From Anolis sagrei (lineage: Eukaryota; Chordata; Lepidosauria; Squamata; Anolidae), in NCBI RefSeq assembly GCF_037176765.1, contig NC_090024.1:196164278-196228277 (forward strand): a stretch of 64,000 bases of DNA. The letters run 5' to 3'. Shown here one piece after another: positions 11,361-23,215 of this stretch. The position numbers and the translations under genes are program-made. Each line of letters opens with the position of its first letter. Position 1 is the stretch's first letter. The notes under the pieces were generated by a model that saw only the letters and a list, made by a program, of their open reading frames with translations, was not told the origin of the DNA and did no database searches.

Positions 11361-13614
11361 AAAGGGAGTCTACCTTTCTGCACCACAACTCTGATGTCTA
11401 ATCCTATTGTGACATTTGTCCATATCATGATTTTGTTCAAATGTGTCACTACAGTCAGATCATCCCTCCATTAGCCCTTGTGTCTCTCAGTTTGACCAAT
11501 AATTTAAGGTTATAATCCCAAGCAATACAATATACAGGTGTAAGAATTTTTCTTCTTCTTCCTTATTTATGGTAAGGGTCAAATGTGACTCTTGCTTAAG
11601 GTCAAGCAAGTAATCTCAGGACTATGTGACAAAACCCATGGTAGAGGTAAGAATTGCACCTATCTTGGCTCACTTCCTACCACTCCCTCTCCATTGTTTG
11701 TACGGCCCTGTGAGGATGTGGTCACAAGCATTTTATAACCAGTAAGACATGTTTCCAGCTCCACTCGTCTCCCCATGTCACATTCTGCAAATTCATCCAC
11801 CAAGAGCAGGGCTACTCCTCTTAACATGGCTAACTGGTATTTAAGTTCAGCATTATTGTTTATGCTGTGATGTCATTTCAGTTTGTAAGTATGTTTGTGC
11901 TAAAGCATCTAAAGGTGTGTCTATTCAAAAATCTAGCTAACCAATTGTACCAATACATCTAAAGGGGGAAACATTTTAACACATAGAGGCGCATCTGTGC
12001 TAATTGTAAGCTAGAATACTGCCATAAAAATATTATAGAAGAGGTTGTGCTTTCTCAGAGGTTGTGTAAATATAATCTCTAGTGCAGACACTCATTCTGC
12101 AAGCACATGTTCATTCCCACCTTTTTCTTTGGTGGGGTCCCTTGCACCATGACTAAGCTCAAAGCCTCATTGCCTATTATGCAACTCACTTCCCAACTGG
12201 CAGATCCAATGTAACTGTGTTCACATATATTTATACTATGGCATAGACTCTTGGCCATCATGTTAATGATCATGTAACAAGTTGTCTCAACTGACCTCTA
12301 GTAATCCCTGGTAAACTGGAATGGAAAGAAATGTTAAAATTTCAGATGAAAAATGGTAGGAAAACCTGATGGGGAGAATCCTGCATTCATGAGTATCTTC
12401 AGAATCAGAGGCATATTTTTGTAAAAGAAAAATCTATATATGGATATTTTTTCAGAGAAAGCAACACTTGCTGAACATATATTACTTATAAGAAATATCT
12501 CATGCAAAAAGTTGCACTTTCCACACAGAAAATGCTGTTTCTGAGCAAAGAACCCAGATGTGGATTTTTTACACAACACATCCAAAACAGTCCTTGAAAA
12601 CACCTCAGACTGAAGAACATTATCACTGCCAGGAGAAAAGTGGTCAAATTAATCATTGTTGAGCATGAAAATCAAATTTAGGAATACTGACATCCTATTT
12701 GTAAGTAGATCTAACTCCCATTTTAACCTCCTGTAATACTATGTGAGGAGCATTGTGGAAATGTAAATACCAACAGTCCCAGCCTCTGATGATGTAAAAT
12801 GCAGAGCAAGCGCGGAAGGTGTCAGTAATGTACCAAGCTGGAGATCCAGCACTTTTTTCCAAGGATACCAGGCACCAGTCCTACCAAGTATCCTAAATAG
12901 GTAACTGTGTCAAGTATAATCCCACTTCCAATTAGAGACTGGCAGTTGTCCATTGGAAGTACTTAGCTGTATTCCTGTTCTCATGGCAGAGAATAAGATG
13001 GTAATAAATATATATTTAGTAGAGTATTTGTCATCAATGCTACAGGACCAAAATGGGCAAAAGCCAAATTGATCCTATCATTAGACTGTGAGGCAATAAT
13101 CTCAGACAGAAGGTAATAAGGGCTGTGGTGTTAACCTCCCAGGTAATTCTCCAGCTATTTTCCTCTATTGGAGAATAGAGTTGTATAAGCCTAAAGTTGA
13201 CATCCTAGCCAGCTAGATGGACATAAACTAGAATGTAGGCTCTTTTGGACCACTAGTTGGGAAGGATTCCAAGCATTAATTTTCCAAAAAATAATAAAAT
13301 CTCCAAGTCTTCTGGAGTTGCACTAGGAGCCATAGCCTATGTCATAAACAGTTAGACATCATGTTAAGTGCCACACTATTGTTTGAAGAGAAACAAGCCT
13401 TTAAGGGTTTAGTCAATAATTGAATCTTACAGCTTCACAGAGATTTAAAATGCAGAACGACCATTTGCTAATGCCCTGCAGTAAATGTTGCAATTTGAAG
13501 GGAAATTATCTCTGTTTTGAAGACTTTTTATAGATCTGCAAGCAAAAGTGATAAAGTTATTTGGTAAGAATTAACCCTCCCTTTACTTATCTTTAAATAC
13601 ACTAATCCCTTGCT
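11361..13614. other. non-coding stretch without recognised features
   Basis: The sequence is AT-rich with only short spurious reading frames. I see no repeat family, exon or RNA gene. It may lie in a SARG leader intron. Confidence 0.5.
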
Positions 13615-13735
13615 ATCCACTGGGCTTTGATTCCAGGACAGCTCATGGAATACTCAAGTTCAATTATTTTAAATGGTGTAGTAAACTGGAGTCCCTTATA
13701 TAACATGGCAAAATCAAGGTTTGTGCAAAATAGAA
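13615..13735 (+). mobile_element. Tc/mariner-like short repeat
   Basis: GGGCTTTGATTCCAGGAC, AATACTCAAGTTCAATTA and the later block GGCAAAATCAAGGTTTG match the copies at 35127-35345, 45110-45305 and 58598-58715. The class is a guess based on general similarity to Tigger/Kanga-type repeats. Confidence 0.5.
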
Positions 13736-13957
13736 CAGATATAAAAATGATGTAGTGAAACCAACGCTCAAAGGGTTAAAGTGTCAATTTATTTTAATAG
13801 CAGAGGAAATTATGTATGTTATAGGTCATATTCCTTAGGTCTCCCATTTTGCTGGAAAAAGACAGATTTTTCCAGCAAAATAAAAATACATTGTTGTGAA
13901 CTAAACTTGTCACAATACAAAGTGTTGGGCCGTAGAAACCTACAGTGTGATCATGGC

Positions 13958-14090
13958 AATTCACTCTCTTTCCGTCTCACTGGAAGGCAAGAAACATCCC
14001 TCTCTGAACAAATCTTGCCAAGAAAACCCCATGATAGGGTTGCCATAGATTGGAATTGCATAAAGATATTCACCAACAAAAGGATCTGTA
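13958..14090 (+). mobile_element. tRNA-derived SINE with Bov-B-like tail, 3' part
   Basis: CAATTCACTCTCTTTCCGTC followed by CTTGCCAAGAAAACCCCATG and GGTTGCCATAGATTGGAA is the 3' half of the second squamate SINE type seen in this window. The tRNA head is missing. Confidence 0.65.
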
Positions 14091-14270
14091 GATTAGAACT
14101 ACATCAATAACAGAATGTATTGCATCAATTATCAGATTATTATACATATGTTTGGGTGGGAAGGCATTCTCAGTTGGTAAATGGAAAATGCAAAAACTAT
14201 AAATATTGATCATTATGCCAGTTGTAGTAATTTACAAAGACTTGGAAACCAACACAGGCACATTAGCATA

Positions 14271-14604
14271 AGGTAAAGGTTGTCCCCTGACATTAAGTCC
14301 AGTCATGTCTTATGTCTTACTCTGAGGTGTGGTGCTCACCTCCATTTCTAAGCCGAAGAGCCGGCATTGTCCGTAGACACCTCCAAGGTCATGTGGCTGG
14401 CATGACTGCATGGAACACCGTTACCTTCCCGCCGGAGCAGTACCTATTGCTCTACTCACATTGGCATGTTTTCGAACTGCTAAGTTGGCAGAAGCTAGGG
14501 CTGACAGCAGAAGCTTACGCCGCTCCCTATAATCAAACCTGCAACCTTTTGGTCAACAAGCTCAGCAGCTCAGTGCTTTAACCCACTGCGCCACTGGGGG
14601 CTCC
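14271..14604 (-). mobile_element. tRNA-derived SINE (Sauria-like), full length
   Basis: In the minus orientation it starts GGGAGCCCCCAGTGGCGCAG, with tRNA-like A-box and B-box regions, passes through AGTAGAGCAATAGGTACTGC and ends in the CCTTTACCTT tail. A perfect 12-bp target duplication CACATTAGCATA flanks it at 14259-14270 and 14605-14616. This is an intact retroposition footprint. Confidence 0.88.
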
Positions 14605-15122
14605 CACATTAGCATAGATAAGCCAATTAAACCTTTTTATTGCAATCGATTAGGACAAAGACAGTGATAATTGAATATTTTTAGTTGAAATATTGAATAC
14701 ACACCCTTGAAGGAACTCATACCTTGCTTTTTTCCCTGTGATTCCTGCTGTTTGCCCTCATTTTATTCTGCATATTCACCCTGTGAATCAGATAATAGTG
14801 TGTTACTCACAAGGCTCCCTATGGTGTTTTCATAGCTACTTTGAGTCTCCTTGCGGAGTGAAACAGAAGGGTATGAGTAAACACAATAGTAATATAATAG
14901 GTATTTTACAAAATTTTGCCACGGGTTTTTTAAAAGTACAAAAAGCCCTGCACATGTACATCCTTATGGCAAGAAGTGAAAAAGATACCACTGGAGACAT
15001 TTGTGTCCTACAATTATTTTTATTTTTAATCTATACTGCATCTGAAATGTACATGGGCACCTTACAGGGTTTCTCCCTCTCTGTTTACTCCACCAAAACC
15101 TCTGTAAGGTACCTTTGACTAA

Positions 15123-15261
15123 GGGCCCTTCCACACAGCCATATAACCCAGAATATCAAGGCGGAAAATCCCAAAATATCTGCTCTGAACTGGGTTATCT
15201 GTCATATATTCCAGTTCAAAGCAGAAAATGGGGGATTTTATTCAGCTGTGTGGAAGGGGCC
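15123..15261. mobile_element. palindromic MITE (GGCCCTTCCACAC family)
   Basis: The terminal repeats are GGGCCCTTCCACACAGC and GCTGTGTGGAAGGGGCC, with ATAACCCAG and CAGTTCAAAGCAG internal blocks. The same family recurs at 16586, 18576, 33763, 35372, 41751, 41905 and 45397. The superfamily is not assigned. Confidence 0.8.
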
Positions 15262-16216
15262 TCTGAGATATTGAATGGTCCAAAGTCATCCTATCTTGTT
15301 TCAAGTTTCGCACATTAACTGTTACACTTTAGTGGCCATCTCAGATCTTCAAACACAAACGCAACAATTATTGTGCTTAATTTATATTATATTGAAATGT
15401 ACATAAGATTCTATTTGAATATATGCACATTTTCATAAAATACAAATTAGACTGTCTGGATTTGGAGAACTAGAAAATGGCAGGGGTGTGCTATTTACTA
15501 TCCAGTTAGCTTTTGTATTTGAATCAGGAGTGGATATACTATCTTGTCCTTCACTTTGGACAGAAAAACAGCATATCTGTAAACTTTGTAACAGCAGCAA
15601 GAAATCCAAGCTAAATAATTAAATTATAAAAAAGAAATTCAGGATTGTTCCCTTTTCTAAACACATATACCCCAAAGTTAAGTTTCCGTAAAGAATTTGG
15701 AAGGGAATAACATTAAAGGAGACGGATTCTCAAGGAACTGTCTTCATTCCATATCACTGAGGACACAACATTCATATCAGTTCTTTCTCCTATGTATTCT
15801 TCCTTTCCTGTGTTGGATATTGCATATGTATTTGTTTATAATTTTGTATTCATTATGTGGTGGCTAATTCAGCACCTTTAGTGACAGTGTCGCCAGCAAA
15901 ACTGTCAAGGACTGACAGGGACTGAAGAAGGGAGAGAGACGTGGCAGTCAAATGCACTACCATCCATCATTACACAGGATATGAGGAAGAGTTAACATGC
16001 TAGTACAAACCCGAGGCTCTTCCCCAGCCCTTGCTTCTTCACACTTGCTTCACTCATGCACCCACCCAGTTGTCAGTGTAAGTTCTAGCCAATTTCTTCA
16101 GAGCCATGGGGCAAATTTCCTCTTGGTCCTCATGGGAAGTTGCCATTATGGCACTAGGATGAGGTTATTGGCGGGTTTGTGTATGGTTAATTGTCAGTCT
16201 AGTGTATGGTATATAG
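15262..16216. other. non-coding stretch without recognised features
   Basis: No repeat family or exon is recognised. Short reading frames on the plus strand near 15997-16359 have no family resemblance. Confidence 0.45.
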
Positions 16217-16737
16217 CAGGGGTCCTCAAACCTTTTAAACAGAGGACTACTTCATGGTCCCCCGGGCTGTTGGGAGGCCAGACTATATTTTGGGGGGGGG
16301 AAATGAAGAAATGTATATGCACACTGCACATTTCTTATTTGCAGTGCAAAATACCATGAAAAATGAAACAATATATAAAATGAAGAACAATTTTAGCCAA
16401 CATAAACTTACCAGCATTTCAATTGGAAATGTGGGCCTGCTTTTGGCTGATGAGATAGTCAAGTTAATTAGGATTGTTGTTGTTTTTGTGTGTCTTCAAG
16501 TCGTTTCAGACTTAGAGTGATTCTAAGTCTAAAGTTTAAGTTGGGTAAATGACCTTGGAGGGCCACATCCGGCCCACAGACCTTTGGGCCCTTCCAGACA
16601 GGCCCTATACCCCAGGATATGATCCCAGGTCTTCTGCTTTAAACTGGATTATATGAATCCACACTGCCAGATAATTTGGGATAAAAGAAAAACCTGGGCT
16701 CAGATCCCAGGAAGGGCCCTTAGTTTGGGGATCCTTA
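16217..16737 (+). mobile_element. non-autonomous hAT element with a MITE inside
   Basis: It begins CAGGGGTCCTCAAACC and is collinear with the copy at 28780-29133 through CACACTGCACATTTCTTATT and TTTTGGCTGATGAGATAG. The flanking octamers GTATATAG and GTATAGAG form an 8-bp target duplication with one change. Near its right end it is split by the palindromic MITE at 16586-16719. Confidence 0.8.
16586..16719. mobile_element. palindromic MITE nested in a hAT element
   Basis: The ends are GGGCCCTTCCAGACAGG and CCCAGGAAGGGCCC. It interrupts the hAT copy at 16217-16737 just before the block TAGTTTGGGG, so it is the younger insertion. Confidence 0.8.
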
Positions 16738-17289
16738 GTATAGAGAGAATGAAAGATCAGCGAGGATGACTTCAGCTTTGGGTTCAGGATTCCAGAGGGG
16801 AAGAGAATATCCTTAGGGGTTGACCCGGACAATTTCTCCTCTCAGTCTATGAGTTTGAGTGGGAAAATAACCACTCACAGTAATAGTTGGGCAGAGACAA
16901 GCTTAATTACCAGGTTAGAGGTATCACTCCTAGGACACAGCTGAGGCAGATATGTTCTGCATCCCTGTAGCTCCATATTTCTGCCATGTTTTGTTTCCCT
17001 ACTGCAATACCCTTGCAAATAGTAACAATGGCCCTTAGTTAACCAAATACCTTTTCCTTCAGAATGAGTGCACAATTTATATGTTCCTTTTAGACTAAAC
17101 TGTAAAAAAAAACTTTATGGAAACATCAGCTTTATAATATTTATCCAGAACAAGGAAATTGCCATCACTAGAGAACATAGAGAACTATTTCAGAAGGAAG
17201 ACATTGTGCAATGCGGATTTACACAAAAACATGGCAGATCCTCATATTTTAGGGCATGTGCTACTTTACTTTCAAAATTAAAACATAAG

Positions 17290-18035
17290 TTTAATTTGTT
17301 CCATGACCGAGCTCTTAACTCAAAACACTGTTGTCTCAAAGCAAATTTTCCCATTGAACTGTTATTAATCTGTTCCAGGCCCCCATCCCCATTTTTGTTA
17401 TGTGTTTTTAAATAAGAAAATGTACTTTATAGATAACAAATAATGTAACATGCACATTCACATAGCACAATCAAATAAAGAAAGATTAACTTTAAAATGG
17501 TAGAAGCACAAAGTTGTGGCAAGGAAGCACATTTAAGGCAACAAAATATGTGTTGTCCAGTGTAACAGCAAGGCAAAGCCTGCACATTTACATGGAACAA
17601 TAAAAAAGAAAGTTCAATTTTAAAATTGTAGAAGTACAAAGTTGTGATAAGGAAGCACAGTGAAGAGGCAGAAGCATCATACTGTACTCATTCCAGCCTC
17701 CCTCCCTCTCTTGCTCTCCCCCCCCCCCCCCCGCTTCATAAAGCCAAACATACCAGGAATAAAAACCACACAAAACCAACTAACCCAAAGTTCCTTGAAG
17801 CAGACAAGAGCAAAGCAGACAGCAGTCCCCCAAAGCAGACAAGAGCACGAGGCACAGGGCACTGAAGTCACTCCTTTGAAGCCATAAAAGCCTGTATCCT
17901 GGCGTTAGCGCTCCCTCTGGCACTAGCTCTTAACTCAAAGTGCTGCTCTTATGTCAAGATGAAATCAGGCCAAACAACAGCTCTTAACTCAAAATGCTTT
18001 TACATTGGTACATTTAAGTAGAGGTTCCACTGCAC
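17290..18035. mobile_element. probable Tc/mariner-type DNA element remnant
   Basis: The right end GTAGAGGTTCCACTGCAC and the repeated phrase AGCTCTTAACTCAAA (near 17310, 17925 and 17980) resemble Tigger-type non-autonomous elements. The left end is not recognisable. It contains a two-unit tandem repeat of about 90 bases (17450-17541 and 17581-17670) and a C15 tract at 17718-17732. Confidence 0.4.
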
Positions 18036-18548
18036 AGCATAACTTGCCTAAATCAAGTTGGTAGAGTGTAGGAAAAAAATTGAGACTAAACACACAAGCC
18101 GAAACTCTTAGGATATTTGGAAATCTCAAAGCCCTGCCGTTTAGAATGTTTTAGAGGTTAACAAAGGCATAGCTATTAATAGCTATCAAATCAGAGACAT
18201 TAAATATTAACTAGCACTCTGAACTCAAAATTCAATGATAATAACTACAGGTGTAGGACAAAGCAATAAAGTATGTTTTCTTGATATATTGAGAAAATGA
18301 AACTAGGGTGTGCCCCACCCTTATAATATCAACAATGAATATGTGAGCCAACTGAAAGAGGCAGGGATTGCCAGTACTTCCTTTGTGACCTTTAGTGACA
18401 GGAGATAATAGTGTTTTAATACTGATGTCGGAACATAGTCATAGGATCTAAATAATTTCATGTTCCCCTTCCAGCAGATCCTACTAATTTTTTCTATGAT
18501 AAAAGAAGAAAATAATAATACATTTAAAACCAAGTTGCTTGCTCTACA
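18036..18548. other. non-coding stretch without recognised features
   Basis: Nothing recognisable beyond AT-rich unique sequence. Confidence 0.45.
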
Positions 18549-18825
18549 GCAGTTTTCCAAATTATGATCTTCTGAGGCCCCTTCTTCACTGCCTTATTAT
18601 CCCAGGATCTGATCCCTGATTATCTTCTTTAAACTGGATTATATTAGTCTCAACTGCCAGATAATCTGGAATAAGAAGGTAATCTAAGATCAGATCCTGG
18701 GATATAGGGGCAGTGTAGAAATCGCCTAAGAGTTTTGGACTTACCACAATCCCTTATAATTGTTAAAGTCAGCTGAGAGTTGAAATCCAAAACACCTAGA
18801 GAAGTAGGGTTTGGGAATTACTGCT
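18549..18825. mobile_element. hAT-type palindromic MITE split by a second MITE
   Basis: The outer halves (CAGCAGTTTTCCAAATTATG on the left, AAAACACCTAGAGAAGTAGG on the right) are the family with the GTTTTGGACT core. They are separated by a GGCCCTTC-family MITE at 18576-18727. Both are diverged. Confidence 0.6.
18576..18727. mobile_element. palindromic MITE (GGCCCTTC family), nested
   Basis: It shows the family blocks TTATCCCAGGATCTGATCCC, AAACTGGATTATATTAGTC and AGATCAGATCCTGGGATA in inverted arrangement. The terminal repeats are eroded. Confidence 0.65.
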
Positions 18826-19485
18826 CTAAAGGCACTTGTCCTTAAACCAGAAGATCAGCTCATAAGGCATTTAGAAATATGACTCACTATTACAAGTGAA
18901 ATTAGATGCTACTTAAGCATTCACAGTTTGTTGTTTAACTCACAAATTTAGAGAAGCAGATTTAATTCTGGAAAATGAAAGCTTTGTCTAAAGCTATCCT
19001 CCCTTCTATAAACATTAACTGACCTTGACCAAGTTACTGTAAAACAATGACAATATAAGCTGACAGTAAGAGTGGAAACTTTCCTCTTCCCTCATTTTCA
19101 CTTCTGCCATTTCATTTACTTAATTGTAATGACTATATCTCACTCTTCCTCCAATGGGTCATCACTTAACACACGAGTCTCTCATTCCCATGTATTTTCG
19201 CGATGCAGGTTTGTCTAGGGCTCATGACTGGTCCAAGGTGACCAAGCAAGCAAGCTTCATGGGCAAGTGGGGATTTACACTTCATTTTCTCCTAGTCTTA
19301 TACAATGGTTATTAAATCACACTATGTCCCAATTTCTACTTGATCCAATATTATGAATAAAGTTACTAACAACTTATTATGTGAAATAGTCATTTCTTAG
19401 ACTGTAGAAGTAGTTAAGATATATAATGCAAATTCCAACTAAAGTGGATTCTAGCACACTACAAAACATTTTAAGGCAGACTTAC
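18826..19485. other. non-coding stretch without recognised features
   Basis: AT-rich, apparently unique sequence before the trinucleotide run. No exon signal is seen. Confidence 0.45.
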
Positions 19486-19527
<42 letters not shown>

Positions 19528-19660
19528 TATTTATATTCCACCCTATCTCCCCAAGGGGACTCAAGGCGGATCACAGTACACATACGTGGCAAATATTCAA
19601 TGCTCTTTGGGCAGACAGGACAGAACAGACAGAAAGGAGGTATGTTGTGCATAAATTCTG
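19486..19660 (-). mobile_element. LINE 3' tail with (ATA)n microsatellite
   Basis: A run of about 13 ATA units (19486-19523) precedes CTTTATTTATATTCCACCC, TCTCCCCAAGGGGACTCAAG and further L2-type 3' UTR in reverse orientation. The microsatellite is the LINE tail. Confidence 0.7.
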
Positions 19661-20025
19661 AATCTCTGAGAAGTACAGCATCTCTTTAATCCTACAACTT
19701 TTACTTGCTCTCTGTGATAGCAAAAAGGAATGAGATGTCTCACATAGCTGTCAAGCCATAGTGCCAGGTCTCTTATATATTTCTTAACACTTTGGGTCAC
19801 TTTACAATTAAAACAAACTCTTAATTATAAATAAACTTGTTGGATCTTTGAAAACTATTGACTACCTTCAGGCACTTCTCCAAAAATTGCTAATAACTGC
19901 ACTGCAAACAACTGAATAAAGCACACAAATGTGTTTGTCTACCATCTCTAGCAAAGCAATATATGGGCTATTGAAGTAGTGCATGCTCCAAAAATGGATT
20001 GCGTCCCAAGACGGGAGGGAGGACT

Positions 20026-20237
20026 CTATCACACTACAATGTTGCAGTGTTAGTATTCCACTTTAATTGCCATGGCAACATTTTATGGAATCCTGGGATT
20101 TGCAGTTGAGGGAGGGACATTCAGAATTTCCAACCAGAGAGGATTTTAAAATTTTAAATTACAAACTCAAGAATTCCTCTGAATGCTTCCATAGCTGTTT
20201 AATAATAGCACTATAACAGTGCAGTGTGATAAGGCCT
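20026..20237. mobile_element. palindromic MITE, diverged
   Basis: The left half (CACACTACAATGTTGCAGTG, TTTAATTGCCATGGCAAC, GGAATCCTGGGATTTGCAG) and the right half (GCTTCCATAGCTG, GCACTATAACAGTGCAGTGT) are related to the TCTACACTGTAGAAT family found throughout the window. Confidence 0.6.
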
Positions 20238-20369
20238 GAAGGACACGTCACTGTTTCCTCCATAACTGCTAATAATTGTCATGCAACTTGCTGTATTTAG
20301 CAGAGATTTATAGCCTTGTTTCAATTTCAAGCTTCACAAAATAGCTATGCAGATAGAACCATATAGGTA

Positions 20370-20846
20370 AAAGTAAAGGTAAAATTTTCCCCTGACATTA
20401 AGTCTGCCTCTGGAGGGTGGTGCTCATCTCAGTTTCTAAGCCAAAAAGCCGGCGTTGTCTGTAGACACCTTCAAGGTCATGTGGCTGGCATAACTGTATA
20501 GAGCGCCATTACCTTCCCACCGGAGCAGTACCTATTGATTTACTCACACATGCATGCTTTGGGGGGGGGGGGGGGTGCTCATCTCAATTTCTAAGCCGAA
20601 AAGCCGGTGTTGTCCGTAGACACCTTCAAGGTCATGTGGCCGGCATGACTGCATGGAGCACCATTACCTTCCCACCAGAGCAGTACCTATTGATTTACTC
20701 ACACTTGCATGTTTTTGAACTGCTAGATTGGCAAAAGCTGGGGCTAACAGCAGGAGCTCACGCCACTCCCTGAATTCGAATTGCCAACGTTTTAGTCAGC
20801 AAGTTAATCAATTCAGCAGTTTAACATGCTGCACCACCGTGGGGTC
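20370..20846 (-). mobile_element. tRNA-derived SINE (Sauria-like) with internal duplication
   Basis: The copy is in minus orientation, with the CCTTTAC tail near 20370 and the tRNA head near 20846. About 140 bases of the body occur twice (20419-20558 and 20574-20717), separated by a G15 tract at 20561-20575. The two body copies differ at about a dozen positions. Confidence 0.8.
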
Positions 20847-20944
20847 CCATATATCACACAGTAATTCCCTAGAAACTGAAATCAGTGATCAAGTCTTTCA
20901 AAACTCTAATAAGTAAGAATTTGTGTCCTATATACTCCTATATA

Positions 20945-21172
20945 TCATAGAATCATAGAATCAAAGAGTTGGAAGAGACCTCATGGGCCATCCAGTCCAA
21001 CCCCCTGCCAAGAAGCAGGAATATTGCATTCAAATCACCCCTGACAAATGGCCATCCAGCCTCTGCTTAAAAGCTTCCAAAGAAGGAGCCTCCACCACAC
21101 TCCGGGGCAGAGAGTTCCACTGCTGAACGGCTCTCACAGTCAGGAAGTTCTTCCTAATGTTCAGATGGAATA
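20945..21172 (-). mobile_element. CR1 LINE 3' end
   Basis: The plus strand starts TCATAGAATCATAGAATC, the reversed CR1 octamer tail. On the minus strand the frame VQQWNSLPRSVVEAPSLEAF followed by KQRLDGHLSGVI is the CR1 open reading frame 2 C-terminus, in good condition. The copy is 5'-truncated. Confidence 0.88.
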
Positions 21173-22044
21173 CCATATATACATAAAATGAAACAATGTA
21201 ATAAACACTAATAGAAAATTGTCTGGGCACACTTGTCCAGATTTATCCACAGAGAATGTAACATTGTTGTTATTCCTCAACTACCAAAACACATCAGAAA
21301 AAGAGGCAAGGAAAGCCTCTTCCATACATGCACCAACAGCTTAACTGTAGACAACAGCAATTTCTCTACACATAAAAGACAAACCTCTGATTGATATCCT
21401 TTACAAATATGCATCTGCACAATCCCAGCTACTTAACATCAGATTACAAACATGCACAATTGCCTGCATTTATCTGATAAGAAGCAAAATTCGACTCCCA
21501 TTACACATTAAAAAATATTTATGATTGAACCATTGTTGATTCAGTCAAATTTTCCAGTTACTAGAGTCTGAACAGCAGTCTTTCTTTCCCAACACCTAAA
21601 AAGGCATTTTATAAAAAAAGAGAATTATGTTAAAAAGCAAACATGTCTATTTCTTAAAACGAATGCCTGCTCTTCTTATTCCAGCAGCAAGTTTCTGCTG
21701 TTCATTCATAATTCTGAATAGACAGCAAAGAAAAGGAAGTTATTGTTAAAGCACTGGTTTAAATCCTAGAAGTCTTTTTTAAAGCAACAAGGATTGTGAC
21801 CAGCAAGGATTCCCCTAGCTGGCTTTTGCACTATGTTTGACTTACATTCACAAGGAAGATCTGTAAATCTTTCCATAAGCCTTCCTCAGCCCAAAGATGT
21901 CTTGAAGAGTAAAACCAAGGAAGATAGCACAGAGAGAGAGAGACAACATAAAGGCAGGACTGCACAAGCGCCAGGTATTTGTACTTATAAATCCAGGGAC
22001 TATTTACCCTCCTAAGTAAATAGTTGAGTTAGAGTTTAACTCAC
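21173..22044. other. non-coding stretch without recognised features
   Basis: Apparently unique sequence with a short GA run near 21932-21944. It adjoins the possible SARG leader exon. Confidence 0.45.
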
Positions 22045-22213
22045 CTGTATTAGGAAATGGAAACAGTTCCAAGTATTTTGCTGTGTACTCAAACAACGAA
22101 ACGAGCTACACCGCCTTCTCCCTGCTCTTCTTGACCTCCCACTGACTTACCTAGACAGGTAAATTCCTCCTCTATCTTTCTTCACTCCACCCTTCTGCTG
22201 AGTCTGAACCAAT
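22045..22213 (-). promoter_or_regulatory. possible SARG leader exon and promoter
   Basis: On the minus strand this non-repetitive block has an ATTGG (inverted CCAAT) element at 22209-22213. It is followed by two strong splice donors: CTAG then GTAAGTCAG (exon end at 22151) and ATACAG then GTGAGTTAA (exon end at 22045). SARG needs a non-coding leader exon, since an acceptor precedes its first coding exon at about 6671. A leader here would give an intron of about 15.4 kb. No transcript evidence is available to me, so this is a hypothesis. Confidence 0.3.
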
Positions 22214-22640
22214 CACATACACTCCCCTAAACTCCTCACTCCAGCTGTTCTCCATAGGAGGAGGAGGCAAGATCAAGGAGTTCCTGACAAATGCTTTACT
22301 CAGTTCTAGGTTTTGTCAGTTCAGTGTAGAGCAAAAAGGCAAACATTTTCTATGAACACACTGACACACCCTTACATAGGTACATTTCTTAACGTGAAAT
22401 GTTTTTGCAATTAAAAGAAGATGCTGCCCTCTGAAGTAGGAAAGAGGGGAAGACAACAATAATAAATCTGCCAAATGTACATCTGTTAGGAAGACAGTTG
22501 TATATTTCCCTTGGTCATTGGGGCTTGTCCCCATAAAAAAGGACACGGAACTGATCTTCTCATATATACATACACACTTCAGATCTATTAGAGTTTGCTG
22601 TGTAGTGCCAGAGTTTTTCCAGAATGGTTATATGTAATGT

Positions 22641-23215
22641 GGAACCCTCAATGGCGCAGTGGATCTAAAGGTCGACGGTTCAAATCCGGGAAGCAAGGTA
22701 AGCTCTCGCTGTTAGCCCCAGCTTCTGCCAACCTAGCAGTTAAAAAACAGCCAATGTGAGTAGATCAATAGGTACCGCCTTGGCAGGAAGATTTTTGGTT
22801 TTTTTTGTGTGTCAGGAGCGACTTAAGAAACTGCAAGTCACTTCTGGTGTGAGAGAATTGGCCGTCTGCAAGGATGTTGCCCAGGGAATGTTTTTGATGT
22901 TTTACCATCCTTATGAGAGGGTTCTCTCATGTCCCTGCATGGGGAACCGGAGCTAACAGAGGGAGCTCATCCACGCTCTCCTTGGATTTGAGCCTGTGAT
23001 CTGTTGGTCTTCAGTCCTGCTAGCACAAGGGTTTAACCCATTGCGCCACTAGGGGCTCCTTGGGGCAGGAAAGTAACGGTGTTCCATGCGGTCATGCTGG
23101 CCACATGACCTTGAATGTGTCTATGGACAATGGCTCTTTGGCTTAGAAATGGAAATGAGCACCAACTCCTGGAATTGGACTAGACTTAACGTCGAGGGAA
23201 AACATTTACCTTTAC
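22641..23215 (+). mobile_element. tRNA-derived SINE (Sauria-like) split by a second SINE
   Basis: The 5' part (GGAACCCTCAATGGCGCAGT to GGTACCGCCTTGGCAGGAAG) and the 3' part (GTAACGGTGTTCCATGCGG to the ACCTTTAC tail) are contiguous in other copies. They are separated here by the opposite-strand SINE at 22791-23059. Confidence 0.85.
22791..23059 (-). mobile_element. second-family tRNA-headed SINE, nested
   Basis: In the minus orientation it starts GGAGCCCCTAGTGGCGCAAT and ends in the block GCAGTTTCTTAAGTCGCTCC plus an A-rich tail. The flanks TTGGCAGGAAG (22780-22790) and TTGGGGCAGGAAAG (23060-23073) are a slightly diverged target duplication. It shares its tRNA head with the host SINE but has a different body. 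Confidence 0.85.

Noticed and set aside
19486-19523. CRISPR-like or regulatory tandem array
   Set aside because: It is a trinucleotide LINE tail. No CRISPR array is expected or seen in vertebrate DNA.
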